From a virus, in the IMG/VR virus record IMGVR_UViG_3300017782_000234, positions 1-23,284 of that record: a stretch of DNA of 23,284 bases; one strand, given 5' to 3'. Made by a program: the position numbers and the translations under genes. Under the pieces are notes generated by a model. It searched no databases. It saw nothing but the letters and a program-made list of their open reading frames with translations, and was not told where the DNA came from. Every line of letters starts with the position of its first letter. The stretch's first letter is position 1. Positions 6,033 to 13,121 of this stretch are shown here, piece after piece.

Positions 6033-7511
6033 TCAGTCCTCGGAGTTGCTCAGCGGCTCTTTGGCCGGCTTGGCGGCCTGGCTGTTGGGCGGCGGTGGGT
6101 CGGCGTCGATCTGCCGGATTTCGTCCTCCGGGTCGGCGATGTCGTAGCTCGCGGCCAGCGCCTTCACGCCGGTCTCTCGGGACAGCAGGCCGGCCTGGCG
6201 CAGCACATCGAGCGTCTCGGCCTGCGTCTGCTTGTCGGCGTAGGTCGGCTGGTACCACTGCGGCCAGCGCAGCGCCACGTCCTCGTCTGTGCTGAGCTTG
6301 TCGAGCTTGCGGCCCTTCTTGTCGACCAGGTCGAGCTTGGCCGAGGCCTTGACGACCATGTTCAGCAGGTCGAGCAGCGCGCCCTCGCCGTAGCTGATGC
6401 GCAGCTTGTCGGCCAGCCAGATCAGCGCCTGGTTCATCAGCTCCATCGCGCGGCCGGACTGGGCCGAGCTGAGCTTGTCCGCGTTCGCCCGGTTGCCGCC
6501 AGCGCCTTCCAGGGCCAGCTCGCGCAGCCCGCGCACCCATTCCAGCACCGCGCCGGCGGCGTCGCCGCTGATCTCGAGCAGCTTGGCGTCGCCTTCTGCC
6601 GCCGTCACGATGGCATTGGCCGCGCCCTTGATGACCGGACCCTGGCCCGAGAAGGCCGGCTCCTTGATGTGCAGCGTCGGGTCGCTCTGGTACTTCAGGC
6701 CGCGGCCACCCTGGCTGAGCAGGTAGTCGGCCTCGATCTGCGTGTCGATGGCCTCGACCGGGAACGTCGGCTCGCCGTCGATCTCGTCGCCGCCGGGCAG
6801 GTTGCGCACCCACGCGATCGGCACGAAGCCCAGGCTGTGCTTGACGGTCTTGGCCTGGTCGAGCACCGGCTGCGCGCCGCTGTCGGCGTCGACCTTCTTG
6901 AGCGGCAGGAACCAGCTCTCGGCCGCCGCGTCCCAGACGCGCTGGAACCAGAACTCGGCCTTCAGATCGTCGTCGGCCACCTGGTAACCGGCCTCGCGCA
7001 GCACGTCACCCTTGACCTTGTAGCGCTCGGTCACCGCATCGAGCGTGTCGGGCGCCTCCGGATTCCACTCGGGTGTCAGGAACGTCGAGCGCATGACCGA
7101 GAAAAAGACCCGGCCGCGCAGCACGCGCATCAGGATCGCCACCGACCCGACCGAGCCGGCCGTTGCCGCCTCGATCATCACCGCGTTGAGATTGGTCTCC
7201 CTGGCGACCTTGGTCAGCGTGTCGCGCGTCGTCTCGTCCGCGCACTCGACCGCGGGGAAGTGGCCCTCGCTGAAGAGCAGCGACACCGAGTCGTTGACGA
7301 CGGTGCGGCAGATCCGCGTGCGGGCGCTGGGGCGGCGCTTGTCGAGCGGCACGTACTCGTTGGACGGGGACTTCTCTTCGCTGAAGGCGTGCTTCAGCTC
7401 GTCGTACAGCGTGCCGTCCAGCACGCGCTGCAGCGCAGACAGGCGGAACACCCGCTCCGGATAGTCCCGGTCCTTCGGGTATCCGGTCTGCAGGGTCTTG
7501 AAGTCGGGCAT
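6033..7511 (-). CDS. Portal protein, SPP1 gp6-like (492 aa)
   Basis: Portal proteins form the ring at the capsid vertex through which DNA enters. The gene lies directly after the large terminase with a 3-base gap, which is the canonical order. The length is normal for the SPP1 gp6-type family. The N-terminal part contains RTRICRTVVNDSVSLLFSEG, a helical wing element common in this family; the middle is a mixed region (ESWFLPLKKVDADSG); the following long helix (SSAQSGRAMELMNQALIWLA) and RWPQWYQPTYADKQTQAETL match the stem/clip and crown layout. The C-terminus is acidic and Pro-rich. The assignment is by pattern and context. Confidence 0.88.
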   Translation of the reverse strand: MPDFKTLQTGYPKDRDYPERVFRLSALQRVLDGTLYDELKHAFSEEKSPSNEYVPLDKRRPSARTRICRTVVNDSVSLLFSEGHFPAVECADETTRDTLTKVARETNLNAVMIEAATAGSVGSVAILMRVLRGRVFFSVMRSTFLTPEWNPEAPDTLDAVTERYKVKGDVLREAGYQVADDDLKAEFWFQRVWDAAAESWFLPLKKVDADSGAQPVLDQAKTVKHSLGFVPIAWVRNLPGGDEIDGEPTFPVEAIDTQIEADYLLSQGGRGLKYQSDPTLHIKEPAFSGQGPVIKGAANAIVTAAEGDAKLLEISGDAAGAVLEWVRGLRELALEGAGGNRANADKLSSAQSGRAMELMNQALIWLADKLRISYGEGALLDLLNMVVKASAKLDLVDKKGRKLDKLSTDEDVALRWPQWYQPTYADKQTQAETLDVLRQAGLLSRETGVKALAASYDIADPEDEIRQIDADPPPPNSQAAKPAKEPLSNSED

Positions 7512-7514
7512 GGC

Positions 7515-8798
7515 TCAGCGGCCCACGTGGGGCACATGGGCGGCGTGCGTGGCGACCGGCTTGGTCACCGGCCAGCGGTTGTGCAGGAAGTAGCCAGCCG
7601 CGTCGTTGGTGTGATCGTGGCCAGTGGTCTTGTCGGGCTCGCCGTGGTCGTCGTAGGGCTGCTGTTCCAACGACGCCGTGAACTCGTGGCAGGCGTCGGT
7701 GTTGACACGCAGCCGGCGCTCGCCGAGGCCGTTGAGCACCAGCGCGTTGACGCTGTTGACGCGGTCCTTGACTCGCGGGTTGTGGCTGGGCGCGCGAACG
7801 GTGAAGCCGGCGCCCTGCAGGATGGTCAGGTCGGACACCGAGGCGCCCTTGCTGCTGGTGTTTTGGCCGGCGGCGTCGGGGTAGACAGTGACGCTGTGGC
7901 CATGCTCCTTGAAGCGCTCGTTCAGCAGGCGCGCCATGGTGGGCGTGTCGCGGACCTTCACCAGCTCAGCCACGGCGTGGGGCTGATCGTCGCGCACGAC
8001 GAAGACCACCGCGGCCATCTTGTTGACGTTGAAGTCCATGCCGACCTGCAGCGGCTCGCCGGGCAGGATCTGCGTCGGCGAGTGGTTGAGCTTGCGGTCG
8101 AAGTCCGGGTAGACCGTGCCGCTGGCCAGGTTGACGAACCGGCCCTCGAGATAGGCCTCGATGAGCTGCGGCGGGTAGCTCGCGCGCAACGTCTCGATGT
8201 AGTCGGCCGGCAGGAACGGGTTGGTGCGCGTCGGCGCCTGCACCATCTCGTAGCCGGCCTTCTTGTTCTTCACCCACGTCTCGTAGGCGAATCGGAAGCC
8301 CTCGGGCGTCGTGTAGGCGCTGACCCGGTTGAAGGGGTTGTTGACACCGCGCGGCCGCTGCCGGTTGCGGGCGATGATCTTGCGCCAGGCCAGCGTGGCC
8401 TGGTCCTGCTTGAGCGTGTCGATCTCGTCGACGTGCGCCCGGTAGCTCTCGTAGCCGATGATGCGCGCCGGGTTGTCCAGCGTGCGCATGACGAAGTCGG
8501 CGCAGCTGCCCGACGACGTGTAGATGATGTTCTCGGTCTTGTTGTACCGATAGCGGATGCCGAGGTCGGTCAGCCTCTCCTCCATCCGCGGCGCCAGGAT
8601 CAGGCGCACGAGGTCGTAGGTCGGCTCGTAGAGCGCGATCATGGCGCTGGGCGCCTGCAGCGCGTCGCGCGTCGCGCACAGCGTCAGGGCCTCGGTCTTG
8701 CCAGTGCCGAAGCCGCCGCAGAACAGCGGGTACTTGGCGTCGAGCTGGAAGAACCGGGCCTGAGGCTCGGTCATCGTGACATCAAGAACGCGTCCCAT
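7515..8798 (-). CDS. terL: Terminase large subunit (427 aa)
   Basis: This is the DNA-packaging motor and nuclease. The ATPase domain has a Walker A, GGFGTGKT (28-35), and a Walker B with catalytic acid, VDEID (123-127). The C-terminal nuclease domain shows the three acidic clusters expected of terminases: MDFN (Asp255), YPDAAGQ (Asp308) and HDHTNDAAGYF (Asp395/Asp399). Length and motif spacing are normal and no interruption is seen. I keep the ATG at 8798; an in-frame ATG at 8774 (MTEPQARFF) is an alternative, since neither has a strong ribosome site. It overlaps the end of the small-subunit gene by 17 bp and is followed by the portal gene. Confidence 0.95.
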   Translation of the reverse strand: MGRVLDVTMTEPQARFFQLDAKYPLFCGGFGTGKTEALTLCATRDALQAPSAMIALYEPTYDLVRLILAPRMEERLTDLGIRYRYNKTENIIYTSSGSCADFVMRTLDNPARIIGYESYRAHVDEIDTLKQDQATLAWRKIIARNRQRPRGVNNPFNRVSAYTTPEGFRFAYETWVKNKKAGYEMVQAPTRTNPFLPADYIETLRASYPPQLIEAYLEGRFVNLASGTVYPDFDRKLNHSPTQILPGEPLQVGMDFNVNKMAAVVFVVRDDQPHAVAELVKVRDTPTMARLLNERFKEHGHSVTVYPDAAGQNTSSKGASVSDLTILQGAGFTVRAPSHNPRVKDRVNSVNALVLNGLGERRLRVNTDACHEFTASLEQQPYDDHGEPDKTTGHDHTNDAAGYFLHNRWPVTKPVATHAAHVPHVGR

Positions 8799-9357
8799 GG
8801 CGGTCCGGGTTGAAGTTCTCTGGGGTGACGACGGTGATGCGGAACTCGGTCACCGGCTCCTGCGGAGGCGGCGGCGTGTTGGGGTCCACTCGGGCCAGCT
8901 CGCGGCGCGCCAGCTCCAGTTTTCGGATGACGTCGATTTGCCTGACGATCAGGTCGCCGTACTGCGTGGTCTTGACCTTGATCTCGCGCTTCTCCATCGG
9001 CCCGAAGGTCGGATGGACTTCGTAGCGCTTGGCCACCTCCATCGCGGAGTCGACCAGGTCGGAAACCTCGCTGCTGCCGGACATCTTGACCAGCCGATAC
9101 AGCTTGACCCGCGCCAAGCGGATCTCGTCATCGAGCGAGCCCAACTGCACGCGGTCCCAAAGGGCCCGTTCTTCGGGCAGGAGCGCATTGCAGTAGAGGC
9201 CGTGGGTGACAGCACGTGTGTTGCCGTCATGAGCCTGCTTGTTCTTGGCGCCCTTGCTCTTGCCGCCATGCATGCGGCATCGGCCGTTGGGCATGGGGTA
9301 GTTGTTGCAAGGCAGGCCGGTACGCCTGGACTTCGCCCCGCACTTGTTGTCGGCCAT
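8782..9357 (-). CDS. terS: Terminase small subunit with N-terminal zinc-type motif (191 aa)
   Basis: It is immediately upstream of TerL and overlaps it, the standard small-subunit position. The N-terminus carries Cys6, Cys17, Cys27 and His30 in a pattern ending CRMHGG, seen in many phage small-terminase-like proteins and likely to bind zinc. A helical region follows (LDDEIRLARVKLYRLVK, IDVIRKLELARREL), consistent with oligomerisation, and the tail is Pro-rich. I start at the ATG at 9357 because GGAGG lies five bases upstream; an in-frame ATG at 9369 overlaps that ribosome site and is less likely. It should recognise the packaging site, perhaps the inverted-repeat region directly upstream. Confidence 0.82.
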   Translation of the reverse strand: MADNKCGAKSRRTGLPCNNYPMPNGRCRMHGGKSKGAKNKQAHDGNTRAVTHGLYCNALLPEERALWDRVQLGSLDDEIRLARVKLYRLVKMSGSSEVSDLVDSAMEVAKRYEVHPTFGPMEKREIKVKTTQYGDLIVRQIDVIRKLELARRELARVDPNTPPPPQEPVTEFRITVVTPENFNPDRHGTRS

Positions 9358-9447
9358 CTGGGCCTCCATTGCGTGTGGGTAATGGCTGACCCATCGGACT
9401 TACGCCGGCTGGCGCTGGGTCAAGCCGTCTGCTCTCGCGCTCCATTT

Positions 9448-9537
9448 CCCGCAGAGTGCGTGCGGGGAAAGTTCCTCGGCATTTACCCGTGCCGAGCGGC
9501 AAGGAGCTGACCGGTTCCTCGGGGACGATCAGTCGTC
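9448..9537. other. Cluster of inverted repeats upstream of terS, candidate packaging-site region
   Basis: The 178 bases between the terS start and the 62-aa gene hold no convincing gene but three inverted repeats. CCCGCA (9448-9453) pairs with TGCGGG (9461-9466); CTCGGCA (9475-9481) with TGCCGAG (9490-9496); and GACGA (9524-9528) with TCGTC (9533-9537). A 9-base direct repeat, GTTCCTCGG, occurs at 9471-9479 and 9514-9522. Many phages have cos or pac just before or within terS, so this is a reasonable candidate; the sequence alone cannot show cutting. None of the hairpins has a T-run, so termination is unlikely. Confidence 0.4.
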
Positions 9538-9724
9538 AGGCCTGGGCAGGCGCGGCGGAGGGCGGCGGGGTCACGGTGTAGCCGTGCTGCTCCAGCAGCT
9601 TCTCGGCGTCTTCCAGGGCCTGCTTGCCCTCGGCCCAGGCGATGAATTCAGACACCTCGGCGCTGACGGCGCCCTTGACGGCGGCGTACTCGCCCTCGGC
9701 CCAGGATTTGAGCTTGTCGAACAT
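9536..9724 (-). CDS. Small helical phage protein at the start of the late operon (62 aa)
   Basis: The ATG at 9724 has a GGAGAA ribosome site; the longer open frame reads back through a terminator hairpin and is not credible. The product (MFDKLKSWAEGEYAAVKGAV...) is amphipathic and helical, with a repeated WAEGE/WAEGK theme at residues 8-11 and 49-52 by position in the chain, ending in a Pro/Ala-rich tail (VTPPPSAAPAQA). No motif is recognised. It is the first gene after the candidate late promoter and terminator and precedes terS, so it belongs to the late transcript. Its stop codon lies within the last inverted repeat of the noncoding region that follows. Confidence 0.65.
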   Translation of the reverse strand: MFDKLKSWAEGEYAAVKGAVSAEVSEFIAWAEGKQALEDAEKLLEQHGYTVTPPPSAAPAQA

Positions 9725-9740
9725 GCAGTTCTCCAAAACG

Positions 9741-9770
9741 AAAAACCCGCGCGGCGGTGGGCCGGGCGGG
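9741..9770 (-). terminator. Intrinsic terminator at the entry to the late operon (tR'-like)
   Basis: On the minus strand, CCCGC-C-CGGC pairs with GCCG-C-GCGGG (9 pairs and one C-C mismatch) around the loop CCACC and is followed by five T (9745-9741). It lies between the candidate late regulator gene and the first late gene, and only about 40 bases after a TATAAA box. In lambda-type phages a terminator in this place is overcome by the Q antiterminator. Confidence 0.78.
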
Positions 9771-9812
9771 CTGAGATTTGGGTCTGAGCGCAGTTCGGCC
9801 CCGACCATAGCG

Positions 9813-9819
9813 TTTTATA
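9813..9819 (-). promoter_or_regulatory. Candidate late promoter -10 box (PR'-like)
   Basis: TATAAAA reads on the minus strand from 9819 to 9813, in an AT-rich patch (CAAAAAGTGGTATAAAACG) that stands out from the GC-rich surroundings. No good -35 box is found 16-18 bases upstream, so the promoter may need an activator or be extended in another way. Transcription would start near 9807 and meet the terminator about 40 bases later. The call rests on one box and the layout. Confidence 0.45.
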
Positions 9820-9831
9820 CCACTTTTTGAT

Positions 9832-10464
9832 TCATGCATCCGCGGCTGCAGCTTCGACGTCCACAAGCCCGTCGCGCCGGAACATCTCCTCCAGCCGATC
9901 CATGCCGCGCCGGCGCAGTGCCGAGCAGGTCTGAGACACGACCACGACGTTGCGGTGCACCGTTGACTGGCTGACGCTCGACTCCGCGGCGATCGCGCGC
10001 TCCGTGAGGCGGTCGCGCAGCCGGCCGCGCGCGTGGACATGCCACACGATCATCCTTTGCACGTCCACGCTGTCGATGGTCATGCGCGGCTGCGTCAGGC
10101 CGTGCAACGCCGTGATGGCGTAGACCTTCTGGCGGTGTGCTGCGACATCGGAAGCGCTTTTGCCGCCCGTGTCATCGGCCGACGAAAACCACGCGACGAT
10201 GGCCGCGCGCTCGTAGGGCAAGCAGTGGTGCTCCACCGCGCCGCGCACCATCGCGCACTGCCCGCGCACCTCCATCGGCGACAGCCCGGCGAAGTTGAGC
10301 GTGCCGTCTCGCTGCACGACCTTGGCGACGCCAGCCTCCTCCATGAGGCGCTCCAGCAGCATCTGGGTGTTGCTCTTCTGGGTGACCGGCAGAATGCCCA
10401 TGAGGAACGCCACATGGAGCGCTTGCTGCGTCGAGCGGAAGACCGGTGCGTTGCGGGGGATCAT
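9832..10464 (-). CDS. Helix-turn-helix protein in the position of a late-gene regulator (210 aa)
   Basis: The ATG at 10464 overlaps the rusA stop by 4 bp (ATGA), which fixes the start; the much longer open frame is a shadow. Residues 1-50 are helical (STQQALHVAFLMGILPVTQK). Residues about 152-185 look like a helix-turn-helix (RLTERAIAAESSVSQSTVHR), with Ser-Gln-Ser-Thr-Val in the recognition helix. It is the last gene before the candidate late promoter and terminator, exactly where lambda Q sits relative to the late genes. I do not recognise the family, so a Q-like antiterminator or a late activator is an inference from order. No zinc motif of the kind seen in lambda Q is apparent. Confidence 0.72.
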   Translation of the reverse strand: MIPRNAPVFRSTQQALHVAFLMGILPVTQKSNTQMLLERLMEEAGVAKVVQRDGTLNFAGLSPMEVRGQCAMVRGAVEHHCLPYERAAIVAWFSSADDTGGKSASDVAAHRQKVYAITALHGLTQPRMTIDSVDVQRMIVWHVHARGRLRDRLTERAIAAESSVSQSTVHRNVVVVSQTCSALRRRGMDRLEEMFRRDGLVDVEAAAADA

Positions 10465-10895
10465 GCTGCTTGGTTCTCCAGTTCTTCGATCTCGACCGTG
10501 ACGCCAGGCACCGGGCCGTAGCGCTTGCGCTTGCAGACGTCGACGACCTGCACGTCGTCCTTCCAGACCACGCCGTTGAGGCCGTCGAAGATGGCCTTCT
10601 CGACGTTGTCGATGTCGGGCTTCTTGGTGGGGTGCCGCTGGCCCGCCAGCGCCAGGCGCTGCTGCTTGCCCGACCAGCTGGCGGGCACGTCGAGCACGAT
10701 GTCCAGCACCACCGCGACGGCGCCGAGGATCAGCGGCCGCCCGGCCATGGCCTGCTGGCCGGCGTGCGCCACCAGACCCTCGTAGTTCGCCGTCTTCTCC
10801 GGCGTGAACATGCGAGCGTGCTGGCCGACCTTGCCCAGACGCGGCCTGCCCTTGCCCACCGGCGTGCCCGGCACCGTGAAGCGCAGCGGGCTCAT
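10461..10895 (-). CDS. rusA: RusA-family Holliday junction resolvase (144 aa)
   Basis: RusA is a dimeric endonuclease that cuts four-way DNA junctions made by recombination and replication. The signature is clear: Asp94 and Asp96 in KKPDIDN, then EKAIFDGLNGVVWKDDVQV with Asp113/Asp114, the acidic metal-binding set. The N-terminus SPLRFTVPGTPVGKGRPRL is typical of the family and length is normal. I start at the ATG at 10895 (MSPLRF); the frame is open upstream but the extra residues do not fit the family. It overlaps the small gene before it and the regulator gene after it by 4 bp each, so it is part of a coupled operon. Confidence 0.93.
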   Translation of the reverse strand: MSPLRFTVPGTPVGKGRPRLGKVGQHARMFTPEKTANYEGLVAHAGQQAMAGRPLILGAVAVVLDIVLDVPASWSGKQQRLALAGQRHPTKKPDIDNVEKAIFDGLNGVVWKDDVQVVDVCKRKRYGPVPGVTVEIEELENQAA

Positions 10896-11020
10896 GTTGC
10901 GCAGCTCCGCACCGCGAAGCCGATGAGCGCCCAGAACACCGCGAGCCAGAACCACAACCACCGAACGGCCGTGACATCGAGCGGCACGCGGCAGCTGCAG
11001 TGCTCCCCCTGGCCCACCAT
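10892..11020 (-). CDS. Small Cys-containing single-pass membrane protein (42 aa)
   Basis: From the ATG at 11020 the frame encodes MVGQGEHCSCRVPLDVTAV followed by a strongly hydrophobic, Trp-rich segment (residues 20-38) that should span the membrane. Its stop overlaps the rusA start by 4 bp, a good sign that this reading frame ends here genuinely. The ribosome site is weak. The same frame stays open back to an ATG at 11311, so a 139-aa version is possible; it would fully overlap the 67-aa gene on another frame. Upstream codons add two more Cys (CTRC), which could form a metal knot with CSC. Function unknown. Confidence 0.5.
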   Translation of the reverse strand: MVGQGEHCSCRVPLDVTAVRWLWFWLAVFWALIGFAVRSCAT

Positions 11021-11036
11021 GCAGCGGGTGCAGCGA

Positions 11037-11240
11037 TCAGCGCCAGTCGCCGTGCTCTCCACGGTTGCCCGCCGCCCACTGATGCGTGGCGTCGGCGCGA
11101 AGACGATCGGCTGCAGCTTGTCCTCGGTGCTTCGCAACACCAGCAATCCATGCCCGGCACCACTCGGTGCCACGCTCTGCTCGCCAGAGCAGGACCTGTC
11201 GCACCTCGCATTGGTGTCGGTACTCTTCGTCAGTTCGCAT
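11037..11240 (-). CDS. Small conserved phage protein (67 aa)
   Basis: The product (MRTDEEYRHQCEVRQVLLWR...) is a charged, helical protein ending GNRGEHGDWR. It resembles a small unknown family common in phages of Burkholderiales next to replication genes; that recognition is from memory, not a search. GGAGG lies ten bases before the ATG at 11240. Another ATG in a different frame is better spaced from the same ribosome site, and third-position GC is lower here than in that competing frame, so some doubt remains. The Trp-rich, Arg-rich makeup (WRAERGTEWCRAW) suggests nucleic-acid or protein binding. Confidence 0.65.
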   Translation of the reverse strand: MRTDEEYRHQCEVRQVLLWRAERGTEWCRAWIAGVAKHRGQAAADRLRADATHQWAAGNRGEHGDWR

Positions 11241-11307
11241 GCCATCGATTCCTCCATCGGTTCGCCGCAGGCCGGAATGGACCGCTTCGGGTACAAGGGG
11301 TTGGTTT

Positions 11308-11847
11308 TCATGGGGCGCAGGCCGGTTTGGCAGCGGGGCGCAGCTCGGTCAACACATCGGCCGGCGTTGCATCGGCAGGGACATGCAGCGCAGCGCGCCA
11401 CATCTGCCGCATGGAAAGCGTCAGCCCCTTGCCCTGCTGCTGCGCCTCACGTCGCGCCAATCGGATCGCCCAGGCCCTCGGGTCGGTTTCGACACGATGG
11501 GCGACCGCTGCCACCTTGGCCAGTACCTCGGGCGATGGCTTGCCGACGGGCGCCGGCAAGGCCTTGAGCTCGGGCATCGGGGCGCGACGCATCAGACCGC
11601 GAAACTCGACCAGGTTGGGAGGCCGCTCGGGCAGGTTTTCGAGAGCGAAGCGGATGGCCTGCGGCGACTGCTGGTAGGCGCGAAGCTCGCGCCCCCAGTG
11701 GGCCTTCAGCTGCTTGCCGTGCTCGACCGGATCGGCCCCAGGCGGGCACTCCCATTGCCGGTCGAATGCCGCGCCGTAGGTGGAGCGCATGGCGGCGAAG
11801 ATGCGCTCGACCCAAGGGTCAGGGAGCGATGACTCGTGCGTCGACAT
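11308..11847 (-). CDS. Lambda P-like replication protein, helicase loader candidate (179 aa)
   Basis: Lambda P-type proteins recruit the host DnaB helicase to the phage origin. Residues about 10-85 have the family pattern: an N-terminal helix (PWVERIFAAMRSTYGAAFDR), a Trp in a short loop, a helix with HWGRELRAYQQSPQAIRFAL, and NLPERPPNLVEFRGLMRRAP, which matches the 'P-x-P-x-x-F' end of the domain. The C-terminus is Pro/Ala-rich. A GGAG ribosome site precedes the ATG at 11847. It overlaps the initiator gene by 29 bp and follows it, as P follows O in lambda. Identification is by pattern, with moderate confidence. Confidence 0.68.
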   Translation of the reverse strand: MSTHESSLPDPWVERIFAAMRSTYGAAFDRQWECPPGADPVEHGKQLKAHWGRELRAYQQSPQAIRFALENLPERPPNLVEFRGLMRRAPMPELKALPAPVGKPSPEVLAKVAAVAHRVETDPRAWAIRLARREAQQQGKGLTLSMRQMWRAALHVPADATPADVLTELRPAAKPACAP

Positions 11848-12622
11848 CGATGGTCTCCGGTTGCGGTTTCGGGGGCGTCGCCACGCCGGTCAGCACGGCG
11901 GCTGTCGCGAGCTGGCGGGCCTTGCGGTCTTGGGCTGGCGAGGCCGGCATGGCGCCGCGGTGCATGCCCTTGGCCGCTTCTGCGGCGTCGCTGCGCTGGC
12001 CCTTGAGCACGCCGAGGGCGTAGGCGAAGCCCTTGCCCTTCGAGACGGCCGTTACTGCGGCCTGCTCGAACTCGGCGTCGGTGGCTCCGGCGTCGATGAG
12101 CGTCAGCAGGTCCGGGTGGCCGTGGTTGCCGTCCGAGATCCCAGCCCGGCGCATCAGCAGACACACGCGCCCGGCTTCGGTGGAAGGCTGATGGTGCGTG
12201 TCTAAGTCTGGTGTCTGGCTATGGTGTCTGGTGTCTGGTGTCTGGTTAGGTTCATCGTTCGTTGCACGATTCGTGCTCTCTTCGTGCTGTTCTCGTAAAG
12301 ACTTTCGTCTTGCCTCTCGTTCGCGAGCGATGCGGGCATTCGTTTCAGCTTGGGCCCCGGCTTTCGACAACTCAGCGTCGGCGCGTTCGTTGATCAGACC
12401 GGCGGGTGTCTCCTTCCAGAATTGGCTTGCGACGGCGTCGATGGCGTCGCGCTCCTGCTTGTCCTGGGCGCGCAACATGCGATGCAGGGCCTTGCCCGGC
12501 GGCAACGGTTTCTCTGTGGCGTAGTAGTGCTGGAGCATCAGCAAATAGGCGCCGTGCTCGGTGACCGACAGATGCGCGGTGTCGCGCTGGTAATCGCCGA
12601 TATAGAGCTTGAAGAAGTTCAC
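11819..12622 (-). CDS. DUF1376-type replication initiator, lambda O position (267 aa)
   Basis: The start is a GTG at 12622 whose GTGA overlaps the previous stop; this gives MNFFKLYIGDYQRDTAHLS, the standard opening of DUF1376 proteins, whereas the longer frame does not. Residues 1-85 form the DUF1376 domain (EHGAYLLMLQHYYATEKPLP), a winged-helix-like fold found in phage replication proteins. A polar linker (about 100-160) follows, containing the QTPDTRHH/QTPDLDTHH repeats, then a helical C-terminal domain (HPDLLTLIDAGATDAEFEQA, FAYALGVLKGQR) resembling initiator C-termini that meet the helicase loader. The linker DNA carries tandem 7-base repeats and is less GC-rich, a possible origin. The P-like gene follows directly. 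Confidence 0.85.
   Translation of the reverse strand: MNFFKLYIGDYQRDTAHLSVTEHGAYLLMLQHYYATEKPLPPGKALHRMLRAQDKQERDAIDAVASQFWKETPAGLINERADAELSKAGAQAETNARIAREREARRKSLREQHEESTNRATNDEPNQTPDTRHHSQTPDLDTHHQPSTEAGRVCLLMRRAGISDGNHGHPDLLTLIDAGATDAEFEQAAVTAVSKGKGFAYALGVLKGQRSDAAEAAKGMHRGAMPASPAQDRKARQLATAAVLTGVATPPKPQPETIDVDARVIAP
12204..12330. other. Iteron-like repeats with AT-richer flank in the initiator gene, candidate replication origin
   Basis: GTGTCTG occurs as three perfect tandem copies at 12224-12244, with a fourth at 12211-12217 and a partial GTCTG at 12206-12210. The next 90 bases (12241-12330) are about 51% GC, clearly lower than the surrounding sequence, and include repeated TTCGTGCT. 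The 7-base period is out of phase with codons, so the pattern is not explained by protein repeats. Lambda's origin also lies inside the initiator gene and combines iterons with an AT-rich tract. Function here is an inference from that parallel. Confidence 0.42.
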
Positions 12623-12906
12623 GCGAACAGCGCCCCCTGCTGCGCCGGCAGCTTCACGGGATGCACGGTGCGGCCGGTCAAGCTGCAGCGCCGCGCCGGG
12701 GCCAGCACCAACCGGCCGGCGGCGCGCAACTCGTTGCAGCGGGCGCTGATGACGTTGACCGGCAGGCCGGTGAGCTTCACCAGCTCGCTGAGGCTGTAGT
12801 CCTGGCCAGGCTTGACCGCGGCGAGGACCTGGGCCTGGCGATGGCTGAGCCCGCCCTCTCGCTGGATCTCGCGGTAGGCCTGCAGGGATGTCGCGGCGAC
12901 GGTCAT
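12619..12906 (-). CDS. Winged-helix DNA-binding protein (95 aa)
   Basis: The ATG at 12906 overlaps the preceding stop by 4 bp and the stop overlaps the GTG of the initiator gene by 4 bp. Residues 19-75 form a MarR/GntR-like winged helix: GLSHRQAQVLAAVKPGQDYS, then LSELVKLTGLPVNVISARCN as the helix-turn-helix and ELRAAGRLVLAPARRCSL as the wing. The C-terminus is short and basic. Placed directly before the initiator gene, it may regulate replication or the operon, or assist origin binding. It is the last of four small DNA-binding proteins encoded in tandem. Confidence 0.8.
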   Translation of the reverse strand: MTVAATSLQAYREIQREGGLSHRQAQVLAAVKPGQDYSLSELVKLTGLPVNVISARCNELRAAGRLVLAPARRCSLTGRTVHPVKLPAQQGALFA

Positions 12907-13121
12907 GACGCGCCCCGATACAGCTTGACCAGGGCATCGGTCGTCTCAACTCCGGCACGGCGCCGCGCGTGCATCAGCTGGTGGCCAATCGTCTTCTCGG
13001 CGAGGCCCATTGCCTTGGCCGCGGCGACGATCGTTCCCCAACGGTCGACTGCCTCGATGCTCCGGCGCTGAGCCGGCGACAGGTTGTGCGGGAACGGCAG
13101 ATTGCGGCTGCTCACGCTCAT
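12903..13121 (-). CDS. Small LuxR-type helix-turn-helix protein B (72 aa)
   Basis: The start is the ATG at 13121, which overlaps the previous stop (ATGA); the longer open frame is a shadow of the upstream genes. After a short N-terminal tail, LSPAQRRSIEAVDRWGTIVA leads into AAKAMGLAEKTIGHQLMHAR, a GerE/LuxR-like helix-turn-helix. It is clearly a relative of the preceding 76-aa protein (AxAMGLxExTI in both), probably from a tandem duplication. There is no sensor domain, so it would act as a bare DNA-binding unit. Target sites are not known. Confidence 0.8.
   Translation of the reverse strand: MSVSSRNLPFPHNLSPAQRRSIEAVDRWGTIVAAAKAMGLAEKTIGHQLMHARRRAGVETTDALVKLYRGAS

Noticed and set aside
6000-8813. 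937-residue plus-strand open frame
   Set aside because: It is the complement of the portal and terminase genes, whose motifs are clear; its composition (Arg, Ala, Val, His, Leu) is typical of a shadow in GC-rich DNA.
9227-9502. 91-residue minus-strand frame across the terS upstream region
   Set aside because: It has no ribosome site and overlaps the terS N-terminal zinc motif in another frame; composition is unlike a protein.
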